This document shows, one piece after another, positions 54,001 to 62,457 of a stretch of DNA of 64,000 nucleotides. The DNA lies in contig CANNBV010000003.1 in NCBI GenBank assembly GCA_947502975.1, positions 372,001 through 436,000 on the forward strand, given 5' to 3'. Both the position numbers and the translations under genes were made by a program. Each line of letters begins with the position of its first letter. The stretch's first letter is position 1. The notes under the pieces were generated by a model that did not search any database, was not told the DNA's origin, and worked only from the letters and a program-made list of their open reading frames with translations. This DNA is from an uncultured Flavobacteriaceae bacterium. GTDB lineage: Bacteria; Bacteroidota; Bacteroidia; Flavobacteriales; Flavobacteriaceae.

Positions 54001-54505
54001 GTGCTATATCTTTTATATTCTTATTTTTAAGGCTTTCAACATCTATACTTAATTTATCTCCTATTGCAAAGTCAGAGGTCTCAACCAAATCATTGATCAT
54101 ACCTTGTAAGCCCATTTCTCGGCCATCATCAGGAGAATAAATACGTGTGATGCCATAGTCCATAAGATCTTTAATTTCTGAAGGAAGAATAACACCGCCG
54201 CCGCCGCCAAAAATTTTAATATGCTCTGCTCCTCTTTCTTTTAAAAGATCGAACATATATTTAAAGTACTCATTATGTCCACCTTGATACGATGTGAGAC
54301 AGATAGCATTTACATCTTCTTGAATTGCAGTATTTACAACATCTTCTACACTCCTATCATGACCCAAATGAATCACCTCTACACCAGTAGCTTGTATAAT
54401 GCGTCTCATAATATTAATGGAAGCATCGTGACCATCAAAAAGTGAAGCTGCAGTTACAACTCTTATTTTATGTTTTGGCTTATATGGAGATTCTTGATTC
54501 ATCAA
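51068..54505 (-). CDS. icmF: Fused isobutyryl-CoA mutase (B12 domain, G-protein chaperone, mutase)
   Basis: The 1145-residue three-part enzyme follows the IcmF order. The B12-binding domain (1-150) has [14 protein letters not shown] with ligand candidate His26. The MeaB-like GTPase (about 195-450) has Walker [18 protein letters not shown] and NKFDKRG. The mutase barrel (about 560-1145) has the IcmF form [20 protein letters not shown] rather than the methylmalonyl-CoA mutase form. It interconverts isobutyryl-CoA and n-butyryl-CoA using adenosylcobalamin, linking Val breakdown to fatty-acid oxidation. Residues about 469-498 ([15 protein letters not shown] and onward) come from a repeat inserted in the linker after the GTPase. 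Confidence 0.93.
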   Translation of the reverse strand: MMNQESPYKPKHKIRVVTAASLFDGHDASINIMRRIIQATGVEVIHLGHDRSVEDVVNTAIQEDVNAICLTSYQGGHNEYFKYMFDLLKERGAEHIKIFGGGGGVILPSEIKDLMDYGITRIYSPDDGREMGLQGMINDLVETSDFAIGDKLSIDVESLKNKNIKDIARVISSAENFSEIAKDTLERIHIKNKNSKTPVLGITGTGGAGKSSLVDELVRRYLMDFPEKTVGIISVDPSKRKTGGALLGDRIRMNSINNSRVYMRSLATRQSNLALSKHVNEAVEVLKAAAYDLIILETSGIGQSDTEIIEHSDISLYVMTPEFGAATQLEKIDMLDFADLVAINKFDKRGSLDALRDVKKQYMRNNNLWDTPQDELPVFGTIASQFNDPGMNTLYKAVMDKLVEKTKTDLKSSFSVSDEMSEKIFVIPPSRTRYLSEIAESNRGYDKKVDKQVEVAQKLYGIFKTICSVAIISNENETSHLTNSGLNEEEILKQAQHDNTDFLKLLISEFDRVKMDLSPYNWEIILGWTEKVSRYKNPIYEFKVRDKDIKIETHTESLSHTQIPKVSLPKYKAWGDILKWCLQENVPGEFPYTSGLYPFKRTGEDPARMFAGEGGPERTNKRFHYVSAGMPAKRLSTAFDSVTLYGNDPDYRPDIYGKIGNAGVSICCLDDAKKLYSGFNLANPMTSVSMTINGPAPMLLGFFMNAAIDQQCEIYIKKNNLEAEVESKIEKLYRDKERPRYSGKLPESNNGLGLMLLGVTGDQVLPENVYSEIKKNTIAQVRGTVQADILKEDQAQNTCIFSTEFALRLMGDVQEYFIENNIRNFYSVSISGYHIAEAGANPITQLALTLSNGFTYVEYYLSRGMDINKFGPNLSFFFSNGIDPEYAVIGRVARKIWSKAMKEKYDANARAQMLKYHIQTSGRSLHAQEIDFNDIRTTLQALYAIYDNCNSLHTNAYDEAITTPTEESVRRAMAIQLIINKELGLAKNENPIQGAFIIEELTDLVEEAVLLEFDRITERGGVLGAMETMYQRSKIQEESLYYETLKHNGKFPIIGVNTFLSSKGSPTVLPAEVIRATEEEKKLQITTLENLHKANNTDALLKKLQETAVNNENIFETLMEVCKVCSLGEITKALFEVGGQYRRNM
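53011..53099. repeat. CTGAGCTTGTTTC-type repeat inserted in frame in icmF
   Basis: The left arm ATCATGCTGAGCTTGTTTT matches the family at 43870 and 58910. The right end GAGATG...TTAG-AATGATA is a decayed inverse arm. The reading frame stays open, giving the peptide [12 protein letters not shown] in IcmF. Confidence 0.6.
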
Positions 54506-54617
54506 TAAAAAATAATTAGTTTATTGGCTGCAATTTACGAATAATTCAAAAAAAATTAATGATTTAGAAAAATATTGCAAAATTTAATTAAAAAGTGTCC
54601 TCGAAATTGTTTTTATT

Positions 54618-54625
54618 TATTTTTG
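54618..54625 (+). promoter_or_regulatory. -7 promoter element of purU
   Basis: TATTTTTG, an exact TAnnTTTG box, 19 bases before ATG 54645. Confidence 0.5.
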
Positions 54626-54644
54626 AAGCGCTAAATTAGGCTTC

Positions 54645-55499
54645 ATGAAGAAGATTACCATATTAATTCACTGTAAAGATCGACCAAACATCATTGCAAC
54701 CGTTACCAATTTTATTGCAAGTAAAGATGGCAATATTATTTATCTAGACCAACATGTAGATAGACAACAAGATATATTTTTTATGCGTCTTGAAAGTGAG
54801 TTTATGAGTGATGATTTTTCAGCTGACACTTTTAAAGCGTACTTTAAAAAAGAACTAGCAGACAAATTAGAAATGAAATGGCGTATTTATTCTTCAGATA
54901 AAAAGCCAAAAATGGCGCTTTTCATTTCTAAATATGATCATTGTTTATATGACATCTTAGGGCGTTATAATTCTGGCGAACTAAATTTAGAAATAGCGTT
55001 TATTATTAGTAACCATTCTGATTTAAAGCCTATTGCTGATAATTTTAAAATTCCTTTCCACCATATACCTGTTTCAAAAGATACAAAAGCTGAAGCCGAA
55101 GAAAAACAATTACAATTATTACAAGAGTACAATATTGATTTTATTGTTCTAGCGCGATATATGCAAATAGTATCATCCAAGCTTATTAGTAAATACACTA
55201 ATAAGATTATAAATATTCATCATTCATTCCTACCAGCCTTCGTAGGTGCAAAACCATACCATTCTGCATATGAAAGAGGTGTGAAAATTATTGGAGCTAC
55301 AAGCCACTATGTTACTGAAGAATTAGATGCTGGCCCGATTATAGAGCAAGATGTATCACGTGTAACTCATGCCTATACTATTAAAGACTTAATTGCAAAG
55401 GGGCGTGATTTAGAAAAAATTGTTTTAGCCAATGCTATTAAACTTCATTCAGAAAGAAAAGTAATGGTTTATAATAACAAGACAGTTATTTTTTCTTAA
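54645..55499 (+). CDS. purU: Formyltetrahydrofolate deformylase
   Basis: The 284-residue protein has an N-terminal ACT domain (1-85; ILIHCKDRPNIIATVTNFIA). A formyltransferase-like catalytic domain has NIHHSFLPAFVGAKPYHSAY with the active His and GATSHYVTEELDAGPIIEQD with the active Asp. It hydrolyses 10-formyl-THF to formate and THF, supplying formate and balancing one-carbon units. Length and motifs are normal. Monocistronic. Confidence 0.94.
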   Translation: MKKITILIHCKDRPNIIATVTNFIASKDGNIIYLDQHVDRQQDIFFMRLESEFMSDDFSADTFKAYFKKELADKLEMKWRIYSSDKKPKMALFISKYDHCLYDILGRYNSGELNLEIAFIISNHSDLKPIADNFKIPFHHIPVSKDTKAEAEEKQLQLLQEYNIDFIVLARYMQIVSSKLISKYTNKIINIHHSFLPAFVGAKPYHSAYERGVKIIGATSHYVTEELDAGPIIEQDVSRVTHAYTIKDLIAKGRDLEKIVLANAIKLHSERKVMVYNNKTVIFS

Positions 55500-55654
55500 A
55501 TAAAGTAAGTATATAAAGCTAATTCAAGCTGCTTAAATTTCAGTAGTTCTTACTATTTCATAACATTAACAAAAAGTTAATTGTGACTATATTCTTGATT
55601 TTGTGTCTTAACAAATGAATATATCATTAACCATTAACTAATTTTTTAATTTTT

Positions 55655-56752
55655 ATGAAATCAAATTTTATTTTATGCCTAACATTTTTATTAGGCTTTG
55701 GAATGTCCCAAGCACAAAACTTACCTGCAAATCCAGATCCAGGTAAATGTTACGTTAAATGTATTACAAAAGATGAGTTTAAGACAGTTGAAGAAACTAT
55801 TGAAGTTTATCCTGCTTATTCTAGGCTTGAAGTGGTACCTGCTACTTACAGAACCGTTGAAGAGCGCGTTTTAATAAAAGAAGCATCTAAAAAGTTTGTG
55901 TATGTACCTGCTACTTACGAAACTATCAATGTACCTTACGTTGGCAAAGAAGGCAGAACTGACTTAAATGTAATTCCAGCTTCATTTGGTTCTGACTCAA
56001 GAACTTTTGAAACTTATCCAAAAACTTCTGGATGGGAATACAGAGAAACTGCGTGTGATTCTCCTAACAAAGAGGATTGTATGGTAGCATGTTTTGTTGA
56101 ATATCCTGCTCAATTTAGAGATGTAAGCTTTACTACGCTTTCTAATGATGCATCTACAAGCAATGTTCCTGTTCCTGAACAAGGAGCATCTTACAAAAAA
56201 AGAGTAATTAAAACACCAGCTAGAATGGATGAAATTGAAATTCCTGCGGAATACAAAACGATTAAACGTCAAGTTTTAGCAACTCCTGCTTCTACAAGAA
56301 GCGTAACTGTGCCTTCTAAGAGCAAAACTGTAACAAGAACCGTTTTGGCTAAGAAAGGTGGTTTAACGACTTGGGAAGAAGTAGATTGTGGATTATTGAA
56401 TGCTAACGTTTTACCAATTTTTTACGAATTAGGTAGCGCTCGTATTACTCCAGCGTCTAAAAAGATTATTGATGAAACATTATTACCATTATTAAATAGC
56501 AAGCCTGTGAGCATCGAGTTAATGTCGCATACAGACTCAAGAGGTAACGATGATTTCAACATGTCTTTATCTCAACAACGTGCTAATTCAGTTGTAAACT
56601 ATTTAGTATCTAAAGGTATTTCTAGAAGTAGATTATCTGCAAAAGGATACGGAGAGTCTAGATTAGTAAACCGTTGTTCTAATGGTGTAGACTGTTCTGA
56701 AACTGAACACCAAAAGAATAGAAGAACTGAGTTTAGAGTTATTGGTAACTAA
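55655..56752 (+). CDS. OmpA-family outer-membrane protein with repeated VPATY-type N-terminal region
   Basis: The 365-residue protein has a signal peptide (LLGFGMSQAQ). The N-terminal 230 residues repeat a short beta unit with VPATY, YPAYS, IPASF and TPAS motifs around PGKCYVKCITKDEFKTVEET; its Cys residues may form disulphides. The C-terminal OmpA domain (about 255-365) has IELMSHTDSRGNDDFNMSLS and RLSAKGYGESRLV, which bind peptidoglycan. It likely links the outer membrane to the wall. Similar proteins occur widely in Flavobacteriaceae. A strong terminator follows. Confidence 0.88.
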   Translation: MKSNFILCLTFLLGFGMSQAQNLPANPDPGKCYVKCITKDEFKTVEETIEVYPAYSRLEVVPATYRTVEERVLIKEASKKFVYVPATYETINVPYVGKEGRTDLNVIPASFGSDSRTFETYPKTSGWEYRETACDSPNKEDCMVACFVEYPAQFRDVSFTTLSNDASTSNVPVPEQGASYKKRVIKTPARMDEIEIPAEYKTIKRQVLATPASTRSVTVPSKSKTVTRTVLAKKGGLTTWEEVDCGLLNANVLPIFYELGSARITPASKKIIDETLLPLLNSKPVSIELMSHTDSRGNDDFNMSLSQQRANSVVNYLVSKGISRSRLSAKGYGESRLVNRCSNGVDCSETEHQKNRRTEFRVIGN

Positions 56753-56772
56753 AACAAACTTAGTTTAAATAT

Positions 56773-56798
56773 AAAAGGCGCCTATTATGGCGCCTTTT
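56773..56798. terminator. Bidirectional intrinsic terminator
   Basis: AAAAGGCGCC pairs with GGCGCCTTTT around TATTAT, with a T-run after it. The stop of the convergent thioredoxin-domain gene (56785) lies in the loop, so its last codons form one stem arm. Confidence 0.88.
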
Positions 56799-57900
56799 TT
56801 GTTATCATATACTTAGGATATTCACTAATCTTCTTTTCTATCTTGATACCATACGTATCTTTTAAACTCGATGACATTAAATCAAAATATTTATAATGTA
56901 TTTCCCAATCGTGTAACTCGTTAGCCATGCTATTATCACTAGCAATTACAGGTAGTTCTAATAAGTTAGCTAGTTGAAAACTAACCTGATTTAATGATAC
57001 ATTATCAGCCTTGATATCGGCATCTCCTATTAAAAAATTGGGTGTATCATTTCCCCAATCAATTTGATTTACATCCCAGAAGTGAGCACCAGATAAATTA
57101 AAAAAGAGTACTTCTCCATTTGCTAAAGTATCTTGTTGTTTTAGTTTTAAATGTCGCAAAACAATCTCATCTATTTTATACAATACGCTGGTATTATTCT
57201 TAAAACGCATACGATACGTCTTGTTTAACTTAGATGTAATATTAATTTGATTTGTGTAAACATTATTTGCATATGCCATAATATCTTTTAGGCTTCCTGA
57301 TAATTCTAAAAAATTCGGTTTCTTAACAACCTGTAGTCTTTCAATAGTTTCATCAATCTCCTTAATATCATAATCTCCGTTTAAAGTTATGTCTTTTGTA
57401 ACTGCTAGAGGTTTATAAGATTGTAGTTTAAACATCTTCTCTACTGAAAGTTGTTTAGTATTGGTGTTTAAATAACCATCTAGATGATATGTTTTAAAAT
57501 CTGCGGGATGTCCTTCCCAAAGTTTTTCTCCTTTTGCATTCAATAAAATACCATAAGGAAGGCTAGCGATGTTGTAATTAGAAAATGTTTCGCCATTATA
57601 ATCAATTGCAACTCCAAGTTGTAAATCATGCTTTTTCATATAGCGCCTAACCACTTCAGGGCTTTCCTGAGACAAAGACATGACATAAAAATTCTTTGGA
57701 TATTGTCGTTGTAGACTAGCCAATTGTTTTTCTGCTGCAATACATGGTCCACACCAAGTTGCCCAAAAGTCTACAAAATATAAGGCATTGTTTTCATCAG
57801 ATGCTATAGAAGACATTTTGATGGTTTCTGATATTCGTATCTGTCCGAAAAAAACCATCGGTACCAATAATAATAGGAGTAATAAGCGTTTAATTTTCAT
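56785..57900 (-). CDS. Periplasmic thioredoxin-domain (TlpA/ResA-like) protein with novel C-terminal region
   Basis: The 371-residue protein has a signal peptide (LLLLLLVPMVFFGQ). A thioredoxin-like domain lies at about 20-165 with redox motif WCGPC in FVDFWATWCGPCIAAEKQ and cis-Pro in ASLPYGIL. The remaining 200 residues (LSVEKMFKLQSYKPLAVT, LRHLKLKQQDTLANGEVLFF) are unrecognised and beta-rich. Most Bacteroidetes relatives carry the extra domain before the thioredoxin fold, so this order is less common. Role in periplasmic thiol chemistry is likely; partner unknown. Confidence 0.85.
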   Translation of the reverse strand: MKIKRLLLLLLLVPMVFFGQIRISETIKMSSIASDENNALYFVDFWATWCGPCIAAEKQLASLQRQYPKNFYVMSLSQESPEVVRRYMKKHDLQLGVAIDYNGETFSNYNIASLPYGILLNAKGEKLWEGHPADFKTYHLDGYLNTNTKQLSVEKMFKLQSYKPLAVTKDITLNGDYDIKEIDETIERLQVVKKPNFLELSGSLKDIMAYANNVYTNQINITSKLNKTYRMRFKNNTSVLYKIDEIVLRHLKLKQQDTLANGEVLFFNLSGAHFWDVNQIDWGNDTPNFLIGDADIKADNVSLNQVSFQLANLLELPVIASDNSMANELHDWEIHYKYFDLMSSSLKDTYGIKIEKKISEYPKYMITKKAP

Positions 57901-58001
57901 TTCAAATTTTTAAAACTAAGATTTGCTTAACATATAACAAGGATTATGCTAAAATAGTATTTTGATGATATTTCTTTATAATTTAAACAAAATAAGTAAA
58001 A

Positions 58002-58033
58002 AACAAGCTCTAAATGTGACTTGTTATTTTTTT
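58002..58033 (+). terminator. Terminator-like hairpin in an orphan position
   Basis: AACAAG/CTTGTT arms with a 12-nt loop, then ATTTTTTT. No plus-strand gene ends nearby. Confidence 0.4.
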
Positions 58034-58097
58034 GAGTGTCTAATAATCAAACAGAAATCAAATTAATTGAGGGATTAGTTAGATTTATACATACAAG

Positions 58098-58134
58098 GAC
58101 ATCCAATTTTATATTGGGTGTCTTCATTTTTTTA
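58098..58134 (+). terminator. Second orphan terminator, plus strand
   Basis: GACATCCAAT pairs with ATTGGGTGTC (one U-G) across a 5-nt loop, then a T-rich run. With the hairpin at 58002 it ends no known gene. It may close an unseen short transcript of about 100 nt. Confidence 0.6.
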
Positions 58135-58142
58135 AAGAAGTG

Positions 58143-58150
58143 TATCTTTG
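58143..58150 (+). promoter_or_regulatory. -7 promoter element of the DUF4197 gene
   Basis: TATCTTTG, an exact TAnnTTTG box, 19 bases before ATG 58170. Confidence 0.55.
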
Positions 58151-58169
58151 AAAATAAAACCCAAACATC

Positions 58170-58883
58170 ATGATTCGTAAAATTTTATTCGTCTTTTTAA
58201 TTTTTAACGCTACTGCTTGTGCAGAATTACAAGGTGTTATCGATCAATTGCCACAAGGTGGCGTACTTACAAATGCTGAAATAGGTTCTGGATTGCGACA
58301 AGCTTTGGACTTTGGTATAGACAAACAAGTGACTAAGCTTACTCAAAAAGATGGATTCTTTAAAAATGAACTAGTAAAAATTCTATTACCTCAAGAATTA
58401 AGAAAAGTTGATAAAGCGTTGAGAGATATTGGTTTAAGCAAACTTGCTGATGAAGGCTTAAAAGTATTAAATAGAGCTGCAGAGGATGCTGTTAAAGAAG
58501 CCACTCCTATTTTTATTGATGCAGTAAAAGGCATCACATTTGCAGACGCCAAAAATATTTTATTAGGAAATGATGATGCAGCAACACAATATTTAACTTC
58601 TAGAACGCAAACATCACTATATTCAAAGTTTAATCCAGTTATTAAAAACTCATTTAATAAAGTTGGTGCAGATGAAATTTGGAGCAACCTAATTAACAAA
58701 TACAATACCCTTCCTTTTACGAACAATGTAAACCCCGATTTAACAGATTATGTGACCAACGAAGCTTTAAAAGGTGTATACACAATGATTGCTGTTGAAG
58801 AAAAAGAAATAAGAAACAAGATAGGTTCTAGAACTACCGATTTATTAAAGCGCGTTTTTGCGTTACAGGATAATAAATCTTAA
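58170..58883 (+). CDS. DUF4197 lipoprotein
   Basis: The 237-residue protein has a lipobox (FNATAC, Cys16). A DUF4197 helical domain follows (GLRQALDFGIDKQVTKLTQK, ITFADAKNILLGNDDAATQY, KGVYTMIAVEEKEIRNKIGS). It is periplasmic and of unknown function. It has its own promoter, and a repeat element lies 26 bp after its stop. Confidence 0.88.
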   Translation: MIRKILFVFLIFNATACAELQGVIDQLPQGGVLTNAEIGSGLRQALDFGIDKQVTKLTQKDGFFKNELVKILLPQELRKVDKALRDIGLSKLADEGLKVLNRAAEDAVKEATPIFIDAVKGITFADAKNILLGNDDAATQYLTSRTQTSLYSKFNPVIKNSFNKVGADEIWSNLINKYNTLPFTNNVNPDLTDYVTNEALKGVYTMIAVEEKEIRNKIGSRTTDLLKRVFALQDNKS

Positions 58884-58909
58884 AAATTTTCATAAAAAAC
58901 AAAACATAT

Positions 58910-58980
58910 GTCATTCTGAATTTATTTCAGAATCTCAATAGCAGATCATTTATAGAATCTGAGACGAGTTCAGATTGACA
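58910..58980. repeat. CTGAATTTATTTCAG-type inverted repeat
   Basis: The 71-bp element has 28-bp imperfect inverted arms, starting GTCATTCTGAATTTATTTC and ending GAGTTCAGATTGACA. It is the best-preserved copy of the family also at 43870 and in icmF. It lies between convergent genes. Confidence 0.75.
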
Positions 58981-58992
58981 AATACTCATTTT

Positions 58993-59496
58993 TCAATCAG
59001 TGGTCTTTTTATACAATCCATCAAAAGCTACAGTAATATCCTTGTCATTTGTGACAGTTTCCCAATATTGTCTTACGGTTCCATCATCATTCAAAGTCCA
59101 TGTAACTCTATGATAATAGGGTTCTCCTTTTTGATTCTTAGCAACATCCGTTTTTAAAATCATTTGGTTATCTACTCTATTTCCTTTTAAATGTAAATTT
59201 CCACCTTGGTTATCAATCCATATTTGCTCCCATTGTTTTTTTGCGTAATTGTAAAAGTTATGGCTTGTACCAGTAAAATTACCTTTAGCACTGGTCCAAT
59301 TCTCTCTTAAAATACAGTTATCTTGAATTTTATCAATTACATTTTTACCTGCCAAACTACCATCTGGGTTTGTAACGCTCCATGAACCAATCCAAAAATC
59401 AAATTCGGCATGAGTTTCTGTACAGCAATTGCATTTTTTTTCTTGAGAATTAACAGTTAGCGTAAACATTAAAAAGACTAAAATAAATATTCTCAT
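58993..59496 (-). CDS. Secreted DUF1579-like beta-barrel protein
   Basis: The 167-residue protein has a signal peptide (VFLMFTLTVNSQ). A lipocalin-like barrel follows with the DUF1579 opening FDFWIGSWSV, then LRENWTSAKGNFTGTSHNFY and YHRVTWTLNDDGTVRQYWET. A CNCC cluster near the mature N-terminus could bind metal or form disulphides. Ligand and role unknown. Monocistronic. Confidence 0.8.
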   Translation of the reverse strand: MRIFILVFLMFTLTVNSQEKKCNCCTETHAEFDFWIGSWSVTNPDGSLAGKNVIDKIQDNCILRENWTSAKGNFTGTSHNFYNYAKKQWEQIWIDNQGGNLHLKGNRVDNQMILKTDVAKNQKGEPYYHRVTWTLNDDGTVRQYWETVTNDKDITVAFDGLYKKTTD

Positions 59497-59670
59497 AATC
59501 CTATATGTTTCAAATTAATTATTTAAATTTAAAGAAGTTATGGCTTTTCAAATATAAATTAACACAACATTATCAATTATCATAGTGTTGAAAATGCATA
59601 ATTATTGAATAGAGAAGTACATAATTGGTTTTGATAAATAAAACATAAAAACCCTCAAAATTAATCTGGC

Positions 59671-59868
59671 ATGAGCGAGTTTAAATCTTTGAAACAAAAA
59701 CAATTAGAGATTGTTAAAAAGTACAAAATACTTATAGAACAAGCTTACAACTTAAGGCAAACTGATGCGCCACTAAGTGACGTTTCAGAATACAAGGCTA
59801 TTAAGTTGCTAAACAAGCTTAATAAGCTAGAATATCTTTACAGGGATAGCCAACAAACTGCAGTTTAA
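59671..59868 (+). CDS. Small coiled-coil protein of unknown function
   Basis: The 65-residue charged helical protein (LKQKQLEIVKKYKILIEQAY, KLLNKLNKLEYLYRDS) has no signal peptide or membrane segment. No family recognised. It is the only plus-strand ORF of clear length here and is 76 bp before another tiny ORF. Confidence 0.5.
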   Translation: MSEFKSLKQKQLEIVKKYKILIEQAYNLRQTDAPLSDVSEYKAIKLLNKLNKLEYLYRDSQQTAV

Positions 59869-59944
59869 AGTTTAGCGTTTCCTTAACATTTGTATTACAT
59901 CTAAAACACTGAAATACTCGTAATTAATATTAAAAGAGGAAATT

Positions 59945-60091
59945 ATGAGTCCACATTTCTGTAAAGTTGGCAAAATCAAAGTCAACAACAATAAATTTAT
60001 AAATCTAAAAGATATTGAAAAGCGAATTACAAACTTTGTAGATGATATTAGCAAAGTTGAATTTCCTAAAGATATCCACGAAGCAATTTAA
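59945..60091 (+). CDS. 48-residue candidate small protein
   Basis: ATG 59945 opens 48 codons, with the purine-rich AGAGGA 5 bp upstream as a possible ribosome site. The peptide is charged and helical (MSPHFCKVGKIKVNNNKFIN, DIEKRITNFVDDISKV). It overlaps the 3' end of the convergent BtuF-like gene by 26 bp. Too short for the ORF track; no family recognised. Confidence 0.35.
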   Translation: MSPHFCKVGKIKVNNNKFINLKDIEKRITNFVDDISKVEFPKDIHEAI

Positions 60092-60854
60092 AATATTGAA
60101 ACGCTTTAGTTAATCTTGAGCCGTACCAAGAAAACATTTCGCCATCTACTAAGTGTATTTTTGCATTAGGATAAAATGTTTTCAACTCACTTACATGTGC
60201 TTCTTTGAATGGGTAAGGTTCACTAGATAATAATACCAATTCTACATCTTCTTCTGCTTTTAATTGAATCTCAGGATAACGCGTATCAGTTTTATAATAG
60301 TTTTCAAATTTATTCAATCCCATCAAGTAATTAATAAATGTATTATTAGCGGCAACCATCCATGGAGATTTCCAAATAAAGTAAACCGTTTTGTAGCTCA
60401 CTCGATGTTCAATAAAATTCTTAAAGTCCTCCAACTCTTGCATCACTTTAGTAATGATGTTTCTCGCTTCTTTTTCTTTTTGAAATAGTATACCATACTG
60501 ATTAATAAGTGCTAAACTATCTTCTATAGTATAAATATCAGAAATATGAACTGGAGCTATACCTTCACAAGCTTCAACTATATCTTTAGTGTTTTCTTCT
60601 TTGTTACATAGAATGATATCAGGCTTTAGCGCTTTAATTTTTTCAATATGAAGCTGCTTCGTTCCTCCAACAATTTTAGATTTCGATTTGATATAATTTG
60701 GATGTACGCAGAATTTCGTAACTCCAACTATAACTCTTTCTAAACCTAAATCGCAAAGTAATTCTGTTTGACTAGGCACAAGAGAAACAATTCGTTTTGG
60801 AATAGTATCTAAACGAATTGTTCTTTGTAATTGATCTCTAATTTCTATTGACAT
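60066..60854 (-). CDS. BtuF-like helical-backbone metal/cobalamin-binding protein, no signal peptide
   Basis: The 262-residue protein matches the periplasmic binding fold of BtuF/FecB-type receptors (PKRIVSLVPSQTELLCDLGL, IVGVTKFCVHP, IKALKPDIILCNKEEN). It starts MSIEIRDQLQRTI, with no signal peptide or lipobox and no upstream start that would add one. It therefore appears cytoplasmic. It follows a MATE gene by 3 bp. Cobalamin handling is possible, since icmF needs B12, but the ligand is not shown by sequence. Confidence 0.8.
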   Translation of the reverse strand: MSIEIRDQLQRTIRLDTIPKRIVSLVPSQTELLCDLGLERVIVGVTKFCVHPNYIKSKSKIVGGTKQLHIEKIKALKPDIILCNKEENTKDIVEACEGIAPVHISDIYTIEDSLALINQYGILFQKEKEARNIITKVMQELEDFKNFIEHRVSYKTVYFIWKSPWMVAANNTFINYLMGLNKFENYYKTDTRYPEIQLKAEEDVELVLLSSEPYPFKEAHVSELKTFYPNAKIHLVDGEMFSWYGSRLTKAFQYFKLLRGYL

Positions 60855-60857
60855 AAA

Positions 60858-62264
60858 CTAAACTTGCACTTTTTTCCACGCGCCTTTTTTAAACCAAATT
60901 ATTGCTATTACTGCAATAAGCACTTCGGCTAGAGTTATAGCCCAAAATACTCCAGATGGCCCAAAATCTAACGTTATAGCCATAACATAGGCAAATGGTA
61001 GTTGCAACATCCAAAAGCAGAAAAAATTAATATATGTAGGCGTTTTTGTATCACCTGCTCCATTAAAGGCATTTACGACTACCATACCATAGGCATAAAA
61101 AATATAACCTGCAGCCAAAACACGCAAACACAAACTACCATATTTTACAACATCAGGTGTTTGGTTAAATAGTGTAATAATCTGAGGTGCAAAAACTAGG
61201 TAAATAATAGAAACAAACCCCATAAAAATGGCGCAATATTTTCCTGTTTTCCATACAGATTGTTCTGCTCTATCTGGCTTTTGAGCACCTAAATTTTGTC
61301 CAACTAAAGTTGCGGCAGCATTACTCATACCCCATGCTGGCATTAAAGTAAACATCATTACACGAATAGCTATCGTATAACCTGCCAATACTTCACTGCC
61401 AAATTCACTCATGATACGCATTAAAAATACCCAAGAAGAGGTTCCGATTAAAAATTGACCAATACCGCCTAATGATACTTTTATCAAATTAAGCATCACT
61501 CCTATTTGCAGTACCAAATCTTTAACACCAACTTTTATTTTACTAAAACCAAAAAATAGAATAGCTAGTTGAAAAATAACAGCTGTTCCACGTCCAATTG
61601 TTGTAGCTATTGCTGCACCTTCTACACCAAATGCAGGAATTGGTCCGAATCCAAAAATAAAAATTGGGTCCAGAATAATATTTAATCCGTTGGATAATAC
61701 TAAAGTCCACATAGCCACAGAAGCATTTCCTGCGCCACGAAAAATAGCATTGATTAAAAATAAGAGCATTATGGTAACATTGCCTCCAAGAAGAATTTTT
61801 GTGTAACCGTAACCTTCGGCTATTAAATCTGGCTCTCCTCCCATAAGTCCAAGAATTTCTTTTGGATATAGTATTCCAAAAACACTTATTATTATAGCGA
61901 CAGCCACACCAAGAAAAATAACCTGAACCGCAGCGTTTGAAGCTCCTTTTATATCTTTCTCACCAACTCTTCTAGCTACTACAGCAGTAGCTGCCATACT
62001 TAGTCCTATAGCTACAGCATAAACTAAAGTAATAACAGATTCTGTTAAACCAATGGTTGCTACGGCATTGACACTTACTTGAGATACAAACATAATATCT
62101 ACAAGTGCGAATATAGATTCCATGAGCATTTCTAAAATCATGGGAATCGATAGCATAAAAACAGCGCGCCTAATACTGCCAGATGTAAATTCTTGTTCCT
62201 TACCAGTTATGGCAATTTTGAAATACTGTAAAAATTGTTTGAATGTAATTTTATTTGATTGCAT
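60858..62264 (-). CDS. MATE-family multidrug/sodium antiporter
   Basis: The 468-residue protein has 12 helices in two homologous MatE halves: SIPMILEMLMESIFALVDIM with VNAVATIGLTESVITL, and LGGIGQFLIGTSSWVFLMRI with PAWGMSNAAATLVGQNLGA. It should expel organic cations or metabolites using sodium or proton gradients. It is first in a two-gene unit with the BtuF-like gene. Substrate unknown. Confidence 0.92.
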   Translation of the reverse strand: MQSNKITFKQFLQYFKIAITGKEQEFTSGSIRRAVFMLSIPMILEMLMESIFALVDIMFVSQVSVNAVATIGLTESVITLVYAVAIGLSMAATAVVARRVGEKDIKGASNAAVQVIFLGVAVAIIISVFGILYPKEILGLMGGEPDLIAEGYGYTKILLGGNVTIMLLFLINAIFRGAGNASVAMWTLVLSNGLNIILDPIFIFGFGPIPAFGVEGAAIATTIGRGTAVIFQLAILFFGFSKIKVGVKDLVLQIGVMLNLIKVSLGGIGQFLIGTSSWVFLMRIMSEFGSEVLAGYTIAIRVMMFTLMPAWGMSNAAATLVGQNLGAQKPDRAEQSVWKTGKYCAIFMGFVSIIYLVFAPQIITLFNQTPDVVKYGSLCLRVLAAGYIFYAYGMVVVNAFNGAGDTKTPTYINFFCFWMLQLPFAYVMAITLDFGPSGVFWAITLAEVLIAVIAIIWFKKGAWKKVQV

Positions 62265-62457
62265 TTTGATAATATAAAAAATGATAAATTACTAAATGTA
62301 AGACATTTAGCTTATAAAGTTTCGAGAGAACCTCGATATATCCGGAAGTGGTTTATACAATCATCAGGTACAAATATGTTGATTTAATTTCAATCTACAA
62401 AATAATTTTTCTAGGTGATTCATGGCAGTTGATATATCTTCGCAAAAAAATCTCAAA

